Source of the DNA: Nocardioides sp.
GTDB lineage: Bacteria > Actinomycetota > Actinomycetes > Propionibacteriales > Nocardioidaceae
DNA length: 28,657 bases
Direction of reading: 5' to 3'
Assembly: GCA_020636915.1 (NCBI GenBank)
Contig: JACJWV010000027.1
Coordinates: forward strand, 1-28,657
Made by a program: the position numbers and the translations under genes. Positions 1 to 7,344 of this stretch are shown one piece after another. How positions within the stretch are numbered: the stretch's first letter is position 1; each line of letters opens with the position of its first letter. The notes beneath the pieces were generated by a model. The model had not been told where the DNA came from. It made no database searches and saw only the letters and a list, made by a program, of their open reading frames with translations.

Positions 1-834
1 CTCTACATGCCGAGCTCCAACGAGCGTGCGCTGGAGAAGGCGAAGTCGATCCCGTGCGACGGGCTCATCCTCGACCTCGAGGACGCCGTCGCCCCCGACG
101 CCAAGCCCGCCGCACGGGAGGCCGCGTGCGCAGCCGCGGCGAGCGGCGAGTACGGCCGCCGTACCGTCACGATCCGCGTCAACGGGATCGGCACCGAGTG
201 GCACGACGCCGACCTCGAGGCCGCGGCGCAGGCCGGGCCCGCCGCTGTCGTCGTCCCGAAGGTGGGCAGCGCCGACGAGGTGCGCGGACTGGTCGACGCC
301 CTCGAGCGCCACGGCGCCCCCGACCACACGACGCTCTGGGCGATGATCGAGACCCCCGGCGCCATCCTGGACGCCCTCGCGATCGCGCGCGCGTCGCAGC
401 GGCTGAGCACCTTCGTGATGGGCACCAACGACCTGGTCAAGGAGCTGTACGCCGAGCACGTGCCCGGGCGCGCCCCGATCCTGCCCAGCCTCCACACCGC
501 CCTGCTCGCCGCGCGCGCCGCCGGCATCGCGATCCTCGACGGCGTCTACAACGACGTGAAGGACACCGACGGCTTCCTGGCCGAGTGCCGCCAGGGCCGC
601 GAGATGGGCTTCGACGGCAAGACGCTGATCCACCCCGGACAGGTCGAGGGCGCCAACGAGGCGTTCGCCCCGTCGGCGGAGGCGGTCGAGGACGCGCGCG
701 GGCTGATCGCCGCGTTCGAGGCGGGGCAGGGCTCGGGGGTCGTCACCTACCACGGCCGCATGGTCGAGAACCTCCACGTCGAGTCCGCCCGACGGACCCT
801 CGCGATCGACGAGGCCGTCCGGGCCCTCGGCTGA
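1..834 (+). CDS. HpcH/HpaI aldolase / citrate lyase beta-like CoA ester lyase, 5'-truncated by window
   Basis: The reading frame is open from base 1 (Leu-Tyr-Met-Pro-Ser-Ser-Asn-Glu-Arg), so the first few codons lie outside the window; members of this family usually begin with a short strand ending LYMPGSNER. The visible 277 residues contain ILDLEDAV, a central MIETPGAILDA segment whose Glu is a metal ligand in the family, GTNDLVKEL, and the C-terminal GKTLIHPGQV signature. This is the TIM-barrel fold that cleaves or forms C-C bonds of CoA thioesters (citryl-CoA, malyl-CoA, methylmalyl-CoA) with Mg2+. The exact substrate cannot be read from sequence, and free-standing CitE-like proteins are often mis-named citrate lyase. 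The protein has no signal peptide and is presumably cytoplasmic. No citD or citF partner lies downstream. Confidence 0.88.
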   Translation, partial: LYMPSSNERALEKAKSIPCDGLILDLEDAVAPDAKPAAREAACAAAASGEYGRRTVTIRVNGIGTEWHDADLEAAAQAGPAAVVVPKVGSADEVRGLVDALERHGAPDHTTLWAMIETPGAILDALAIARASQRLSTFVMGTNDLVKELYAEHVPGRAPILPSLHTALLAARAAGIAILDGVYNDVKDTDGFLAECRQGREMGFDGKTLIHPGQVEGANEAFAPSAEAVEDARGLIAAFEAGQGSGVVTYHGRMVENLHVESARRTLAIDEAVRALG

Positions 835-916
835 TCCACCGCGAGGTTTGCTGCCTCCCCCCGACCGGGTACGGACCCCCTCGATCGGGGGCGATTCGAG
901 GGAGGAAGCAACAACC

Positions 917-1060
917 ATGGTGATTCTGGGTCTGATCTTGCTGATCATCGGCCTGGTGGCGAGCATCCCGGTGCTCACCACGATCGGGGCGATCCTGCTG
1001 GTCGTCGGCCTGATCCTCAACCTGGTGCCGCTCGGCGGCACCCGGCGCAGGGTCTACTAG
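917..1060 (+). CDS. 47-aa two-helix hydrophobic membrane protein (DUF6131-like)
   Basis: A longer in-frame ORF exists, but the ATG at 917 is preceded by GGAGGAAG at 901-908 and begins directly with the hydrophobic stretch MVILGLILLIIGLVA, so this is the likely start. The 47-residue product is two short hydrophobic helices (about residues 2-18 and 21-39) joined by a Pro-Val-Leu-Thr-Thr turn, ending in a basic tail (GGTRRRVY). It resembles the tiny DUF6131-type membrane proteins common in actinobacteria, whose function is unknown. Its TAG stop lies in the palindrome CTAG (1057-1060), which also supplies the stop of the convergent gene. No function can be assigned. Confidence 0.75.
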   Translation: MVILGLILLIIGLVASIPVLTTIGAILLVVGLILNLVPLGGTRRRVY

Positions 1061-1341
1061 CGCACCTGCGCAGGCTCTGGGCACGCACGCTCGAGGAAGG
1101 CGAGGACCTTCGCTGCCGGCATCTCGCACGGCCGCAGCTCCTCGCCGGCCCCCGTCAGGTAGGCGTTGGCACTGACCACGTCCGACCCGTCGAGGGCCTC
1201 GGTGTACAGCGCGACCGCGCGGCCGCCGGCACGGACCGTCCTCGTGACGCCGTACCGGCGGCCGTCGTGCGTCGCCACCGACCAGCCCTCCGGGAAGCGG
1301 GCGAGCAGACCCGCCAGCCCCGTCGTCGGCCGGGTGGTCAG
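1057..1341 (-). CDS. Small conserved protein downstream of the M48 peptidase
   Basis: A frame of about 94 codons continues past the stop of the M48 peptidase and ends in TAG at 1057-1059. The protein (FPEGW...HDGRRYGVTRTVRAGGRAVALYTEAL...) resembles small actinobacterial proteins sometimes labelled as peptide methionine sulfoxide reductase-like, but it has none of the MsrA or MsrB catalytic motifs, so no function is claimed. The start is uncertain. A CTG at 1341 would overlap the upstream TGA (CTGA) and keep the conserved LLARFPEGW segment. A GTG at 1278 has a GGAGG eight bases upstream but would drop that segment. The overlap suggests translational coupling to the peptidase. The stop is shared with the convergent 47-aa gene. 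Confidence 0.6.
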   Translation of the reverse strand: MTTRPTTGLAGLLARFPEGWSVATHDGRRYGVTRTVRAGGRAVALYTEALDGSDVVSANAYLTGAGEELRPCEMPAAKVLAFLERACPEPAQVR

Positions 1342-2348
1342 TCCTGCCCCCGGCGCAGCTGCTCGTCGAGCCACACCTTGACGCTGCCGAGCACGCCCGC
1401 GACGTCGTGCACGAGCTTGCCGAGCGCGTCCTGGCTCTGCTTGAAGGTCTCGGTGTAGCTGCGCGCCGCGGCCGCGGCCGCGTCGGAGACCTTGGCCGTC
1501 GCGTCGTCCTGGCGGCGCGGGTAGTCGCCGGAGAGGATCCGGGTGTAGTCGCCCGAGTCGACCCACCGCCGCAGCTCGGTGGCGCGGCTGACGAGGAACG
1601 GGTGGGAACGGTTCTCGATGAGCAGCAGCTTGAGGACCGAGTCGCGCAGGTCGGAGTCGTCGTACTCCTGGCCCTGGGCGAAGAACGAGGTCGCGTCGAG
1701 GTCCTCGAGGTGGCCGCCGCTCGCGAGCTGCATGTGCACCCGCGTCGCGGTGGCGGGGTCCTGCGTGGCGAGCAGCCCGGCGCGGTCGGCGGAGAGCTCC
1801 GCCTTGCGCGACCACTCGTAGAGGGCGGCCATGATCGCGCGCAGCCCGAGGCTGCCCGCGGGCACGGCGGCGAGCACGCCGCTGAGCATGATCATCCGTT
1901 GCAGCAGCGTCTGGTAGACCGCGTGCCCGCTCATCGCGTGGCCCAGCTCGTGGGCGATCACGAAGCGCAGCTCGTCCTCGTCGAGGAGGTCGACCAGGCC
2001 GGAGTTGAGCACGATGAACGGCTTGTTCATCCCGATCGTCAGCGCGCCGGGCACCGGGCTGGTGATGACGTAGAGCTCGGGCAGCTCCGGCGCGTCCAGC
2101 GTCCGGCCGACCTCGCTCAGCAGCCGGTGCAGCCGGGTGAACTGGCGGTCGTCGGCACGGACCGCCGAGCCGAGGTAGACCAGGCGCACCGCGCGTTCGT
2201 TGAAGAGGCCCGACATCGCCTTGAGGAGGGTGTCGAAGCCCTTGAGCTTGCGCAGCGCGACCAGGGCGCCGCGGTCGGCGGGGTGCTCCCACGCGCGGGA
2301 GCTGATGTCGGTGAGCGTGGCGCGGGACCGAGCCGGCTGGGTCGTCAC
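1338..2348 (-). CDS. M48-family zinc metallopeptidase
   Basis: A 336-residue protein starting at GTG 2348; the open frame extends upstream to 2468, but that part does not look like coding sequence. The HELGH zinc motif is at residues 133-137, followed by the third-ligand region AELSADRAG (Glu about 184). Both are hallmarks of M48 gluzincins of the HtpX/Ste24 type. No signal peptide is evident. Hydrophobic segments around residues 150-175 could associate with the membrane. The C-terminal third is charged and coiled-coil-like (SDAAAAAARSYTETFKQSQDALGKL). The substrate is unknown; M48 enzymes often act in envelope protein quality control. CACAGT lies six bases upstream of the GTG, which fits a leaderless transcript. 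The gene overlaps or abuts the small gene 3' of it. Confidence 0.85.
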   Translation of the reverse strand: MTTQPARSRATLTDISSRAWEHPADRGALVALRKLKGFDTLLKAMSGLFNERAVRLVYLGSAVRADDRQFTRLHRLLSEVGRTLDAPELPELYVITSPVPGALTIGMNKPFIVLNSGLVDLLDEDELRFVIAHELGHAMSGHAVYQTLLQRMIMLSGVLAAVPAGSLGLRAIMAALYEWSRKAELSADRAGLLATQDPATATRVHMQLASGGHLEDLDATSFFAQGQEYDDSDLRDSVLKLLLIENRSHPFLVSRATELRRWVDSGDYTRILSGDYPRRQDDATAKVSDAAAAAARSYTETFKQSQDALGKLVHDVAGVLGSVKVWLDEQLRRGQD

Positions 2349-2469
2349 GCGATCACTGTGCCACGGGCCCGGTCGCGCGACCCCCACACGAAGAGCCGCG
2401 GGAGGTCCGGCGTCCGGGGCGGACGACGGAGCGTTTCGGAGGCCCCGGCGCCGTGACTTCGTGGGCAAT

Positions 2470-2511
2470 CCCTGGACTTCGTGGGTGTTGCAACGCCCAC
2501 TGAGTCCAGGG
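2470..2511. repeat. 42-bp near-perfect palindrome with an adjacent direct repeat
   Basis: Two 21-base arms meet at the centre GTTGCAAC (2487-2494). They match at 18 of 21 positions, and two of the three differences are G-U wobbles in RNA. The left arm starts CCCTGGACTTCGTGGG. The word GACTTCGTGGG occurs again at 2455-2465, just before the left arm, with a 20-bp repeat distance. The block lies between the hutU stop and the M48 start. It may be part of a hutU terminator, a regulator site or a dispersed genomic repeat. Confidence 0.7.
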
Positions 2512-2513
2512 AT

Positions 2514-2529
2514 CCCCGGTCAGCCGGGG
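2514..2529 (-). terminator. Hairpin downstream of hutU
   Basis: CCCCGG, loop TCAG, CCGGGG form a perfect six-bp GC stem that begins 14 bases after the hutU stop on the minus strand. It is followed at once by the 42-bp palindrome at 2470-2511. There is no U-tract, which is common for actinobacterial terminators, so termination is inferred from position and structure only. Confidence 0.5.
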
Positions 2530-2542
2530 AAACCTGCAGACG

Positions 2543-4189
2543 TCAGGCCTCGGCCATCGGCACCCGCACACCCCGCTCGTGGGCGACCTCGACGGCCCGG
2601 TCGTAGCCGGCGTCGACGTGCCGGATCACGCCCATGCCGGGGTCGTTGGTGAGGACCCGCTCGATCTTCTCGGCCGCCAGGGCGGTGCCGTCGGCGACGC
2701 AGACCTGGCCGGCGTGCAGCGAGCGGCCCATCCCGACGCCGCCGCCGTGGTGGAAAGACACCCAGGTCGCGCCGGACGCGGTGTTGACCAGCGCGTTGAG
2801 GATCGCCCAGTCCGCGATGGCGTCGGAGCCGTCGAGCATGCCCTCGGTCTCCCGGTACGGCGACGCGACCGATCCGCAGTCGAGGTGGTCGCGCCCGATG
2901 ACGATGGGGGCCTTGAGCTCGCCGGTCGCCACCATCTCGTTGAACTTCAGGCCGGCGAGGTGGCGCTCGCCGTACCCCAGCCAGCAGATCCGCGCCGGCA
3001 GGCCCTGGAAGTGCACCCGCTCACCGGCCATCGTGATCCACTTCCGCAGCCGCTCGTTCTCGGGGAAGAGCTCGAGGATCGCGCGGTCGGTCGCGGCGAT
3101 GTCGGCGGGGTCCCCGGACAGCGCGGCCCACCGGAACGGGCCCTTGCCCTCGCAGAAGAGCGGGCGGATGTAGGCCGGCACGAACCCGGGGAACTCGAAG
3201 GCGCGGTCGTAGCCGCCCTTGCGTGCCTCGTCGCGGATCGAGTTGCCGTAGTCGAAGACCTCTGCGCCCCGGTCCTGGAACTCCACCATCGCCCGCACGT
3301 GCGCCGCCATCGACGCCTGCGCCTCCTTGGTGAACCCGGCCGGGTCCGAGGTGCGTCGCGCCTCCCACTCCTCGAACGGCACGCCGATCGGCAGGTAGAA
3401 CAGCGGGTCGTGCGCCGAGGTCTGGTCGGTCACGATGTCGATCGGCGCACCCATCTCGAGCAGCGCCGGCACCATCTCGGCGGCGTTGCCGAGCACCCCG
3501 ATCGACAGCGGACGCCGCTCGTCGCGCGCGGCGACGGCCATCGACACGGCCTCCTCGAGCGAGGCGGCCCGGACGTCGAGGTAGCGGTGGTCGATGCGGC
3601 GCTGGATGCGGGAGTCGTCGCACTCGACGCAGATCGCGACGCCGTCGTTCATCGTGACGGCCAGCGGCTGCGCGCCGCCCATGCCGCCCAGGCCGGCGGT
3701 CAGCGTGATCGTGCCGGCCAGCGTGCCCCCGAACCTCTTGTCGGCGACGGCGGCGAAGGTCTCGAAGGTGCCCTGCAGGATGCCCTGCGTGCCGATGTAG
3801 ATCCACGACCCGGCGGTCATCTGGCCGTACATCGTCAGGCCGAGCTCCTCGAGCCGGCGGAACTCCTCCCAGTTCGCCCAGTCGCCGACCAGGTTGGAGT
3901 TCGCGATGAGCACCCGCGGCGCCCACCGGTGGGTCTTCATGACGCCGACCGGCTTGCCGGACTGGACGAGCATCGTCTCGTCGTCACCCAGCGTGGTGAG
4001 GGTGCGCACCAGCGCGTCGTACGCCTCCCAGCTGCGCGCGGCCTTGCCGGTGCCGCCGTAGACGACGAGGTCCTCGGGGCGCTCGGCGACCTCGGGGTCG
4101 AGGTTGTTCATCAGCATGCGCAACGGCGCCTCGGTCTGCCAGGAGCGGGCGGTCAGCTCGGTGCCACGGGTGGCACGGACGTGTTTCAT
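2543..4189 (-). CDS. hutU: Urocanate hydratase (urocanase)
   Basis: A 548-residue protein, full length for the family (about 550). HutU adds water to urocanate to give imidazolonepropionate, the second step of histidine degradation, using tightly bound NAD+ as electrophile. Visible landmarks are the N-terminal LMNNLDPEVAE, the Rossmann-type GLGGMGGAQPLAVTM segment, and the signature FQGLPARICWLGYGER, whose Cys (about residue 402) is the conserved active-site cysteine. The C-terminal part carries DHLDCGSVASPYRETEGM and the glycine-rich FHHGGGVGMGRS. The ATG at 4189 overlaps the hutH stop (ATGA, 4186-4189), so the two genes are co-transcribed and probably translationally coupled. hutI and hutG or hutF are not seen in this window. 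Confidence 0.97.
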   Translation of the reverse strand: MKHVRATRGTELTARSWQTEAPLRMLMNNLDPEVAERPEDLVVYGGTGKAARSWEAYDALVRTLTTLGDDETMLVQSGKPVGVMKTHRWAPRVLIANSNLVGDWANWEEFRRLEELGLTMYGQMTAGSWIYIGTQGILQGTFETFAAVADKRFGGTLAGTITLTAGLGGMGGAQPLAVTMNDGVAICVECDDSRIQRRIDHRYLDVRAASLEEAVSMAVAARDERRPLSIGVLGNAAEMVPALLEMGAPIDIVTDQTSAHDPLFYLPIGVPFEEWEARRTSDPAGFTKEAQASMAAHVRAMVEFQDRGAEVFDYGNSIRDEARKGGYDRAFEFPGFVPAYIRPLFCEGKGPFRWAALSGDPADIAATDRAILELFPENERLRKWITMAGERVHFQGLPARICWLGYGERHLAGLKFNEMVATGELKAPIVIGRDHLDCGSVASPYRETEGMLDGSDAIADWAILNALVNTASGATWVSFHHGGGVGMGRSLHAGQVCVADGTALAAEKIERVLTNDPGMGVIRHVDAGYDRAVEVAHERGVRVPMAEA

Positions 4190-5742
4190 CGCAGTTCTCC
4201 GATCACGGACTCGGCGGCGGACAGGACGGCGCCCGACGCGACCAGGGCCACGGCGGCCTCGATCTCGGGCGACAGGTGACGGTCGGGCCCGGGGCCCTCG
4301 ATGCCCGAGGCACGCAGCAGGCGGACGACGGCCCCGGTCGCGGGTGACGGCTCCAGCGGCGCCCGCAGGTCGAGCGCCCGGGCTGCGGTCAGCACCTCGA
4401 TCGCGACCACGCGGGTCAGGCCGTCGACGGCGCGGCGCAGCTTGCGCGCGGCCGACCAGCCCATCGACACGTGGTCCTCCTGCATCGCGCTGGAGGGGAT
4501 CGAGTCCACCGAGGCCGGCACCGCGAGCCGCTTCATCTCCGACACGATCGCCGCCTGGGTGTACTGGGCGATCATGTGCCCGCTGTCGACCCCCGGGTCG
4601 TCGGCGAGGAACGGCGGCAGGCCGTGGTTGCGGGCCTTGTCGAGGAAGCGGTCGGTACGGCGCTCGCTGATCGACGCGACGTCCGCTGCGACGATCGCGA
4701 GGAAGTCCAGCACGTAGGCCACCGGGGCGCCGTGGAAGTTGCCGTTGGACTCGACCCGTCCCTCCGACGCCAGCACCACCGGGTTGTCGACGGCGGAGGC
4801 CAGCTCGCGGGAGGCCACCAGCGCGGCGTGGTCCACCGTGTCCCGCGCGGCGCCGTGCACCTGCGGGGAGCAGCGCAGCGAGTAGGCGTCCTGGACCCGG
4901 TTGCAGTCGGGGCCGCGGTGCGAGGCCACGACGCCCGAGTCGGCGAGCAGCGCGACCAGGTTCGCAGCCGACGCCGCCTGCCCGGGGTGCGGCCGCAGGG
5001 CCTGCAGCTCCGGGGCGAAGACGCGGTCGGTCCCGAGCTGCGCCTCGACCGACATGGCCGCGGCGATGTCGGCGGTGCGCAGGAGGACCCGTAGGTCCTC
5101 GACTGCCATCACCAGCATCCCGAGCATGCCGTCGGTGCCGTTGATGAGCGCCAGGCCCTCCTTGGCGGCCAGCTCGACCGGCGCGAGGCCGGCCGCGGCG
5201 AGGGCCCCGGCCGCCGGGACCATCGCCCCGGACGCGTCGCGCACCTGGCCCTCTCCCATCAGCGCCAGCGCGCAGTGGGCGAGCGGCGCGAGGTCGCCCG
5301 AGCAGCCCAGCGAGCCGTGCTCGTGGACCACCGGGGTGATGTCGTGGGTCAGCAGGTCGGCGAGCAGCTGCGCGGTCTCGGGCCGCACACCGGTGTGGCC
5401 GGTCGCCAGGGTCGAGAGCCGGAGCAGCATCAGCGCCCGCACGACCTCGCGCTCGACCTCCGGGCCGGAGCCCGCGGCGTGGGAGCGCACCAGCGAGCGC
5501 TGCAGCTGGGTGCGACGCTCGGTCGGGATGTGCCGGGTCGCGAGCGCGCCGAAGCCCGTGGAGATCCCGTACGCCGGAGTCTCGGCCGCCGCCAGCTCCT
5601 CGACGACCCCGCGGGCCCGGCCGATGGCGGCCAGCGCGTCGTCGCCGAGGACGACCCCGGCGCCCTCACGGGCCACCGCGAGCAGCTCCCCCGGCGTCAC
5701 GGGACCGGTCCTGACGACGACGGGGTTCCTGGGCGAGCTCAT
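4186..5742 (-). CDS. hutH: Histidine ammonia-lyase
   Basis: Deaminates L-histidine to urocanate, the first step of the Hut pathway. Landmarks, numbered from the ATG at 5742, are the catalytic-Tyr motif YGISTGFG (Tyr about 58) and GSLGCSGDLAPLAH. The Cys-Ser-Gly of the second motif (about 147-149) cyclises to the MIO prosthetic group; actinobacterial enzymes use Cys where others have Ala. Further motifs are GTDGMLG, the C-terminal SSAMQEDHVSMG, and the conserved NPVVLASEGRVESNGNFHGAP region. Length is 518 aa, normal for the family. An ATG at 5751 is possible, but the AGGA eight bases before 5742 supports the inner start. It is the first gene of the hutHU operon, divergent from the secreted protein at 5954. 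Confidence 0.97.
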   Translation of the reverse strand: MSSPRNPVVVRTGPVTPGELLAVAREGAGVVLGDDALAAIGRARGVVEELAAAETPAYGISTGFGALATRHIPTERRTQLQRSLVRSHAAGSGPEVEREVVRALMLLRLSTLATGHTGVRPETAQLLADLLTHDITPVVHEHGSLGCSGDLAPLAHCALALMGEGQVRDASGAMVPAAGALAAAGLAPVELAAKEGLALINGTDGMLGMLVMAVEDLRVLLRTADIAAAMSVEAQLGTDRVFAPELQALRPHPGQAASAANLVALLADSGVVASHRGPDCNRVQDAYSLRCSPQVHGAARDTVDHAALVASRELASAVDNPVVLASEGRVESNGNFHGAPVAYVLDFLAIVAADVASISERRTDRFLDKARNHGLPPFLADDPGVDSGHMIAQYTQAAIVSEMKRLAVPASVDSIPSSAMQEDHVSMGWSAARKLRRAVDGLTRVVAIEVLTAARALDLRAPLEPSPATGAVVRLLRASGIEGPGPDRHLSPEIEAAVALVASGAVLSAAESVIGELR

Positions 5743-5794
5743 GCCCGTCATCCTGCGCGCGCGGCCGCCCCGGCCACCAGATCACCGGACCCGC

Positions 5795-5828
5795 GTCTGT
5801 CTGGGATACGAGACCTGAGACCTAGACC
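5795..5828 (-). promoter_or_regulatory. Candidate operator upstream of hutH
   Basis: On the plus strand GAGACCT occurs twice in perfect tandem (5810-5816, 5817-5823) and is followed by AGACC (5824-5828). It is preceded by GTCTGTCTGGGATAC, so GTCT (5795) and GAGAC (5810) make a partial dyad. The block lies 53-86 bp before the hutH start, where an operator would be expected. A role in histidine regulation is inference; the IclR gene at 9365 is one possible but unproven partner. Confidence 0.35.
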
Positions 5829-5953
5829 ACCCCTACAGGTGAGTAACCGCCTGCCGGGTGAGGCGTTTGACCCACGACGGGCGGGGGAACTCGCACGTCA
5901 CGACGTGGCGTCGGGGGCATGGGGAACGCCGTGAAGAGTTCGGGAGAGGGAGC

Positions 5954-7237
5954 ATGTTCACCAGGAGAGTCACCACATCACGGGTCGCGCCGGCGCTGGC
6001 CCTGCTCATCGGCTCGGCGGTCACGGCCGCCGCCGTCGTACCCGCAGCGTCGGCGACGACCGCGCCCGCGGCACACGCCGCAAAGGCGGGCGGTTCCGAC
6101 ATCGCGCTCAAGGCCGGCGCCTACGGCACCCGGCTCGCCGGGGGTCAGGTCCCGGCCGGATCCGGCATGACCGCCTTCTCGGTCATCGGCTGCTCGGTCG
6201 TCCCGGGCGTCTCGCACCACAACGAGGTCGCCGAGGCCGACCTGCCGAGTGCCGGCACCGCCTCCGGGGTGACGACGAGGGTCTGGGCCGCCAAGAAGAA
6301 GGGCGCACTGCACTCCTACGCCCGCAGCACCACGGCCGAGGTCGTGCTGGCCGACTCTCCGCTCGGCAAGCTCAGCATCCGTGCCGTCACCTCCCTGTCG
6401 CACGCGTGGCACGACGCGCAGGGGTTCCACGCCAAGACCACCTCGAGCGTCGGCAAGATCGTCTTCACGCCCCCGGTCGGCGACCCCCAGGTGCTCGACA
6501 TCCCGACGCCGGGGCAGCCTGTCGAGGTCCCCGGCCTGGCCAAGATCTCGGTCGGGGAGTCCCACGACCGCGAGAACAGCAACGGCGCCTCCGCCTGGGG
6601 CGTGGCCCTGCGGGTGAAGGTGATCGCGAGCGGCACCGACCTGTTCGTCTCACGCAGCAAGGCGCAGGCGCTCTCCGGGGTCAAGCACGGCCGGTTCGGC
6701 GGCTACTCGGCCGGCACCGAGGCCGAGATCCTGGGCGGCGTCCTCGTCAGCGGCCGCAACCCCGTGTCGCTGATGCCCTGCCAGGGCACCAACGGCAAGG
6801 TCCTGGGCCGCGACGACGCCGACGTCGACCTCGGCGGCGGCCTGCACGCCGAGGCGGTGAGCTCCAAGGAGTGGGCCAAGCGGTACGCCCACCGCAGCAA
6901 GGCCTGGGAGCGCGGCTCGATCGCCGGCCTGGACCTCGGCGGCGGCCAGCTCGTCGTCGACGCGGTCGTCGGCAAGGCGACCGTGATCCGCAAGGCCGGC
7001 GGCGGCCTGGTGCGCAGCACCGCCGGCACCAAGATCGGCTCGATCACGGCGAACGGCGAGCCGCAGGAGCTGCCGCTCGACCAGACCCTCGAGATCCCCG
7101 GGGTCGCCAAGCTCGACCCGAAGGTCGTCTCGAAGATCCCCGGCGGGCTGAAGGTCGTCGCGCTGCGCATCACGCTGCTCGACGGCAGCGGCGCGGTCAT
7201 CGACCTGGGAGTCGCGAAGACGTCGATCCGCCACTGA
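5954..7237 (+). CDS. Secreted two-repeat protein (choice-of-anchor P-like)
   Basis: The ATG at 5954 has GGGAGAGGGAG just upstream and opens a classical Sec signal peptide: MFTRRVTTSRVAP, a hydrophobic core, and Ala-rich AASA/AHA cleavage candidates near residues 35-45. The mature part, 427 aa in all, looks internally duplicated. LADSPLGKLSIRAVTS...VLDIPTPGQPVEVPGLAKI in the first half parallels LDLGGGQLVVDAVVG...ELPLDQTLEIPGVAKL in the second, and each ends in a beta-rich V-L-R-I/V strand. The style matches actinobacterial secreted proteins annotated as choice-of-anchor P, although no sortase motif or C-terminal membrane anchor is present here. The function is unknown. It is monocistronic, with a hairpin after the stop. 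The repeated CCGCCACTGAC around 7228-7250 duplicates the stop region. Confidence 0.8.
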   Translation: MFTRRVTTSRVAPALALLIGSAVTAAAVVPAASATTAPAAHAAKAGGSDIALKAGAYGTRLAGGQVPAGSGMTAFSVIGCSVVPGVSHHNEVAEADLPSAGTASGVTTRVWAAKKKGALHSYARSTTAEVVLADSPLGKLSIRAVTSLSHAWHDAQGFHAKTTSSVGKIVFTPPVGDPQVLDIPTPGQPVEVPGLAKISVGESHDRENSNGASAWGVALRVKVIASGTDLFVSRSKAQALSGVKHGRFGGYSAGTEAEILGGVLVSGRNPVSLMPCQGTNGKVLGRDDADVDLGGGLHAEAVSSKEWAKRYAHRSKAWERGSIAGLDLGGGQLVVDAVVGKATVIRKAGGGLVRSTAGTKIGSITANGEPQELPLDQTLEIPGVAKLDPKVVSKIPGGLKVVALRITLLDGSGAVIDLGVAKTSIRH

Positions 7238-7261
7238 CCCGCCACTGACCCGGCCTCTCGG

Positions 7262-7283
7262 CGCCGGCCTGCCATGGCCGGCG
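7262..7283 (+). terminator. Terminator hairpin after the secreted protein
   Basis: CGCCGGCC, loop TGCCAT, GGCCGGCG form a perfect 8-bp GC stem 24 bases after the stop at 7237. No U-tract follows. Placement between two independent plus-strand genes supports termination. Confidence 0.55.
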
Positions 7284-7344
7284 TCACAGGCCAGCAGACG
7301 AGACGCGGTGCCTGACGGCGGTCGCGGAGGCGTTGACTGGGCCG

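Noticed and set aside
1..834. Citrate lyase beta subunit (citE) of a cit operon
   Set aside because: No citD, citF, citC or citX genes nearby; free-standing family members usually have other substrates, so the symbol is withheld.
1057..2292. 411-aa minus-strand ORF as a single protein
   Set aside because: Most of it is a shifted frame of the M48 gene; only its last about 94 codons look like real coding sequence.
2579..4279. 566-aa ORF on the plus strand
   Set aside because: Shadow of hutU; no recognisable family features.
5292..5300. Cys-Ser-Gly instead of Ala-Ser-Gly at the HutH MIO site as a novelty
   Set aside because: Actinobacterial histidine ammonia-lyases are known to carry Cys at this position and still form MIO.
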